6,863 bases of DNA from an uncultured Chloroflexota bacterium. Lineage in GTDB: Bacteria > Chloroflexota > Dehalococcoidia > Dehalococcoidales > RBG-16-60-22. Of this stretch, positions 5,859 through 6,863 are shown piece by piece. The stretch is taken from the NCBI GenBank assembly GCA_903915565.1, contig CAIWTG010000156.1, positions 1 through 6,863 on the forward strand. The letters are read 5' to 3'. The notes under the pieces are model-generated. The model made no database searches and was not told the origin of the DNA. It was given only the letters and a program-made list of their open reading frames with translations. A program made the position numbers and the translations under genes. Position 1 is the stretch's first letter. Every line of letters begins with the position of its first letter.

Positions 5859-6604
5859 AAGACGCCGCTATTGCCGTCAATAACCTCAGTTTTAATTACG
5901 GCAAATTAAGAGTCATTGACAACATGACAATGCAGATAGAATCCGGCACCAGCTACGGACTGCTGGGGCCCAACGGGGCGGGGAAAACCACTTTAATCCG
6001 ATTGATGGTGGGGCTGCTTAAGCCCGCAGAGGGTAATGTCCTGAGTCTCGGCAAGGCGCCAACACGCTCGATGGCGAAAAACATCGGCTATATGCCCCAG
6101 CTCCCCTCGCTATATTCCGAGCTTTCAGTGGCGCAGAACATCGATTTTTTTGCGCGGATTTACGGACTTAAAAACTTTAAAGTGCGGCGTCAGCACGTAG
6201 ACGAGACAATCAAAGTGGTTGACCTGTGGGAAAAACGTAATACCCAGATTATCAACTTGAGCGGCGGTATGAAGCAGCGCGTCAGCCTCGCCTGCGCTAT
6301 TGTGCATCAGCCCCCGCTGATTTTCCTCGATGAGCCGACGGTTGGACTCGACCCGGAGCTAAGAGTTCATTTCTGGGAATACTTTACCAACCTGACCAAA
6401 GCCGGCCATACCCTGATTATCTCCAGCCACACCTTTGACGACGCAGCCCATTGCGAAAAGCTGGCTTTTATGCGGCTGGGCAAGGTGGTGGCGCAAGGAA
6501 CACCGCTAGAACTCTGTAATGCCACCGGTAAAAAAGATGCAACTCTGGAGGATGCCTTCCTCTACTTTATCCGCCAGGAAGGGGTGAAGAATAATGTCCA
6601 GTAA
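5855..6604 (+). CDS. ABC transporter ATP-binding protein (ABC-2 type exporter)
   Basis: This 249-residue single nucleotide-binding domain has all the expected motifs: Walker A GPNGAGKTT (38-46, K44), Q-loop Q82 in YMPQ, signature LSGGMKQR (135-142), Walker B LIFLDE (155-160, catalytic E160), D-loop GLD (164-166) and H-loop H192. YGLLGPNGAGKTTL and the short C-terminal extension match the DrrA/CcmA-like group that partners with ABC-2 permeases in drug, lipid or polysaccharide export. It would hydrolyse ATP on the cytoplasmic side as a dimer. A strong ribosome site, AAGGAGG (5841-5847), lies 7 bases before the ATG within the end of the repressor gene. It overlaps the permease gene by 11 bases. 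The context (TetR upstream, no periplasmic binding protein) argues for efflux rather than uptake. The substrate is unknown. Confidence 0.95.
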   Translation: MKDAAIAVNNLSFNYGKLRVIDNMTMQIESGTSYGLLGPNGAGKTTLIRLMVGLLKPAEGNVLSLGKAPTRSMAKNIGYMPQLPSLYSELSVAQNIDFFARIYGLKNFKVRRQHVDETIKVVDLWEKRNTQIINLSGGMKQRVSLACAIVHQPPLIFLDEPTVGLDPELRVHFWEYFTNLTKAGHTLIISSHTFDDAAHCEKLAFMRLGKVVAQGTPLELCNATGKKDATLEDAFLYFIRQEGVKNNVQ

Positions 6605-6863
6605 TACTTTCGTAATCGCCCGCCGGGTAATGCTGCAGGTTGTGCGCGACCGCCGCACTATCGCCCTGATACTCATCGTGCCTCTGGTTATTGCCACCAT
6701 CGCCGGTTTCAGCATTACAGATAAAGCATCGTTGAATGCGGCTTCGCCGGGGATACTGGCAACAATGATATTGTTCTTCGGCTTTTTAATCACCGGCATC
6801 AGTTTTTTACGAGAGCGCACACTGGGTACGCTGGAGCGGCTTTTAGCTTCGCCGGTTTCCAGG
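6594..6863 (+). CDS. ABC-2 type transporter permease, N-terminal part (cut by the right edge)
   Basis: Ninety codons are open from ATG 6594 to the window end with no stop. The start lies inside the last codons of the ATPase gene (11-base overlap in another frame) and has a purine-rich ribosome site, AGGAAGGGGTGA (6577-6588), about 6 bases upstream. The protein has a basic amphipathic start (VIARRVMLQVVRDRRT), a first membrane helix at about 22-40 and a second at about 53-71. FLRERTLGTLERLLASPVSR (71-90) is the coupling-helix region typical of ABC-2 permeases. The two helices are joined by only about a dozen residues, so this is the compact six-helix type expected to be about 250 residues, not the larger type with a big external domain. 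It should form the membrane channel for the ATPase upstream. Confidence 0.92.
   Translation, partial: MSSNTFVIARRVMLQVVRDRRTIALILIVPLVIATIAGFSITDKASLNAASPGILATMILFFGFLITGISFLRERTLGTLERLLASPVSR

Noticed and set aside
1..6863. CRISPR array, phage or toxin-antitoxin module, or a new defence system
   Set aside because: No regularly spaced repeats, phage genes, nuclease domains or toxin-antitoxin pairs are seen on either strand. All long frames are accounted for by the listed genes.

Overview
The window is bacterial, about 50% G+C, with Shine-Dalgarno sites, sigma70-type promoters and a tRNA gene that encodes its own CCA end. The mix of genes and the style of the glycosyltransferase and epimerase would fit an anaerobic Chloroflexota (Dehalococcoidia-like) genome. 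That is an impression from protein style only, and nothing here fixes the taxon.

Left part (1-1072). The left edge holds a piece of an IS110-family transposase on the minus strand. It ends abruptly near position 235, directly against a plus-strand reading frame (236-607) whose GTG start lies at or next to the breakpoint. This looks like a deletion scar that removed the 5' end of the transposase and probably the 5' end of the neighbouring gene. A terminator-like hairpin (615-644) and a strong ribosome binding site then lead into a small four-helix membrane protein (659-1072) of unknown function.

Middle part (1086-4900). A tRNA-Arg(CCU) gene with a plausible promoter is followed by a three-gene surface-polysaccharide operon. 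The genes are an NAD-dependent nucleotide-sugar epimerase, a Wzx/MATE-like polysaccharide flippase and a GT4 glycosyltransferase, with gaps of 13 and 7 bases. The epimerase supplies a nucleotide sugar, the glycosyltransferase would add a sugar to a lipid-linked glycan, and the flippase would move that glycan across the membrane. No initiating transferase or polymerase is in view, so the cluster is either minimal or works with genes elsewhere. A near-consensus promoter ends 7 bases before the epimerase ATG, and there is no Shine-Dalgarno site, so the operon mRNA is predicted to be leaderless.

Right part (4901-6863). After about 250 bases without a gene comes a self-regulated exporter operon. 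A perfect-consensus promoter is followed by a perfect 18-bp palindromic TetR-type operator, a TetR-family repressor, an ABC ATPase overlapping it by 4 bases, and the start of a small ABC-2 permease overlapping the ATPase by 11 bases and running off the right edge. The layout predicts a drug- or metabolite-responsive efflux system in which the repressor controls its own operon.

I found no CRISPR array, phage genes or clearly new defence system. The most informative items are the leaderless promoter arrangement, the IS110 deletion junction and the complete TetR operator-promoter module.
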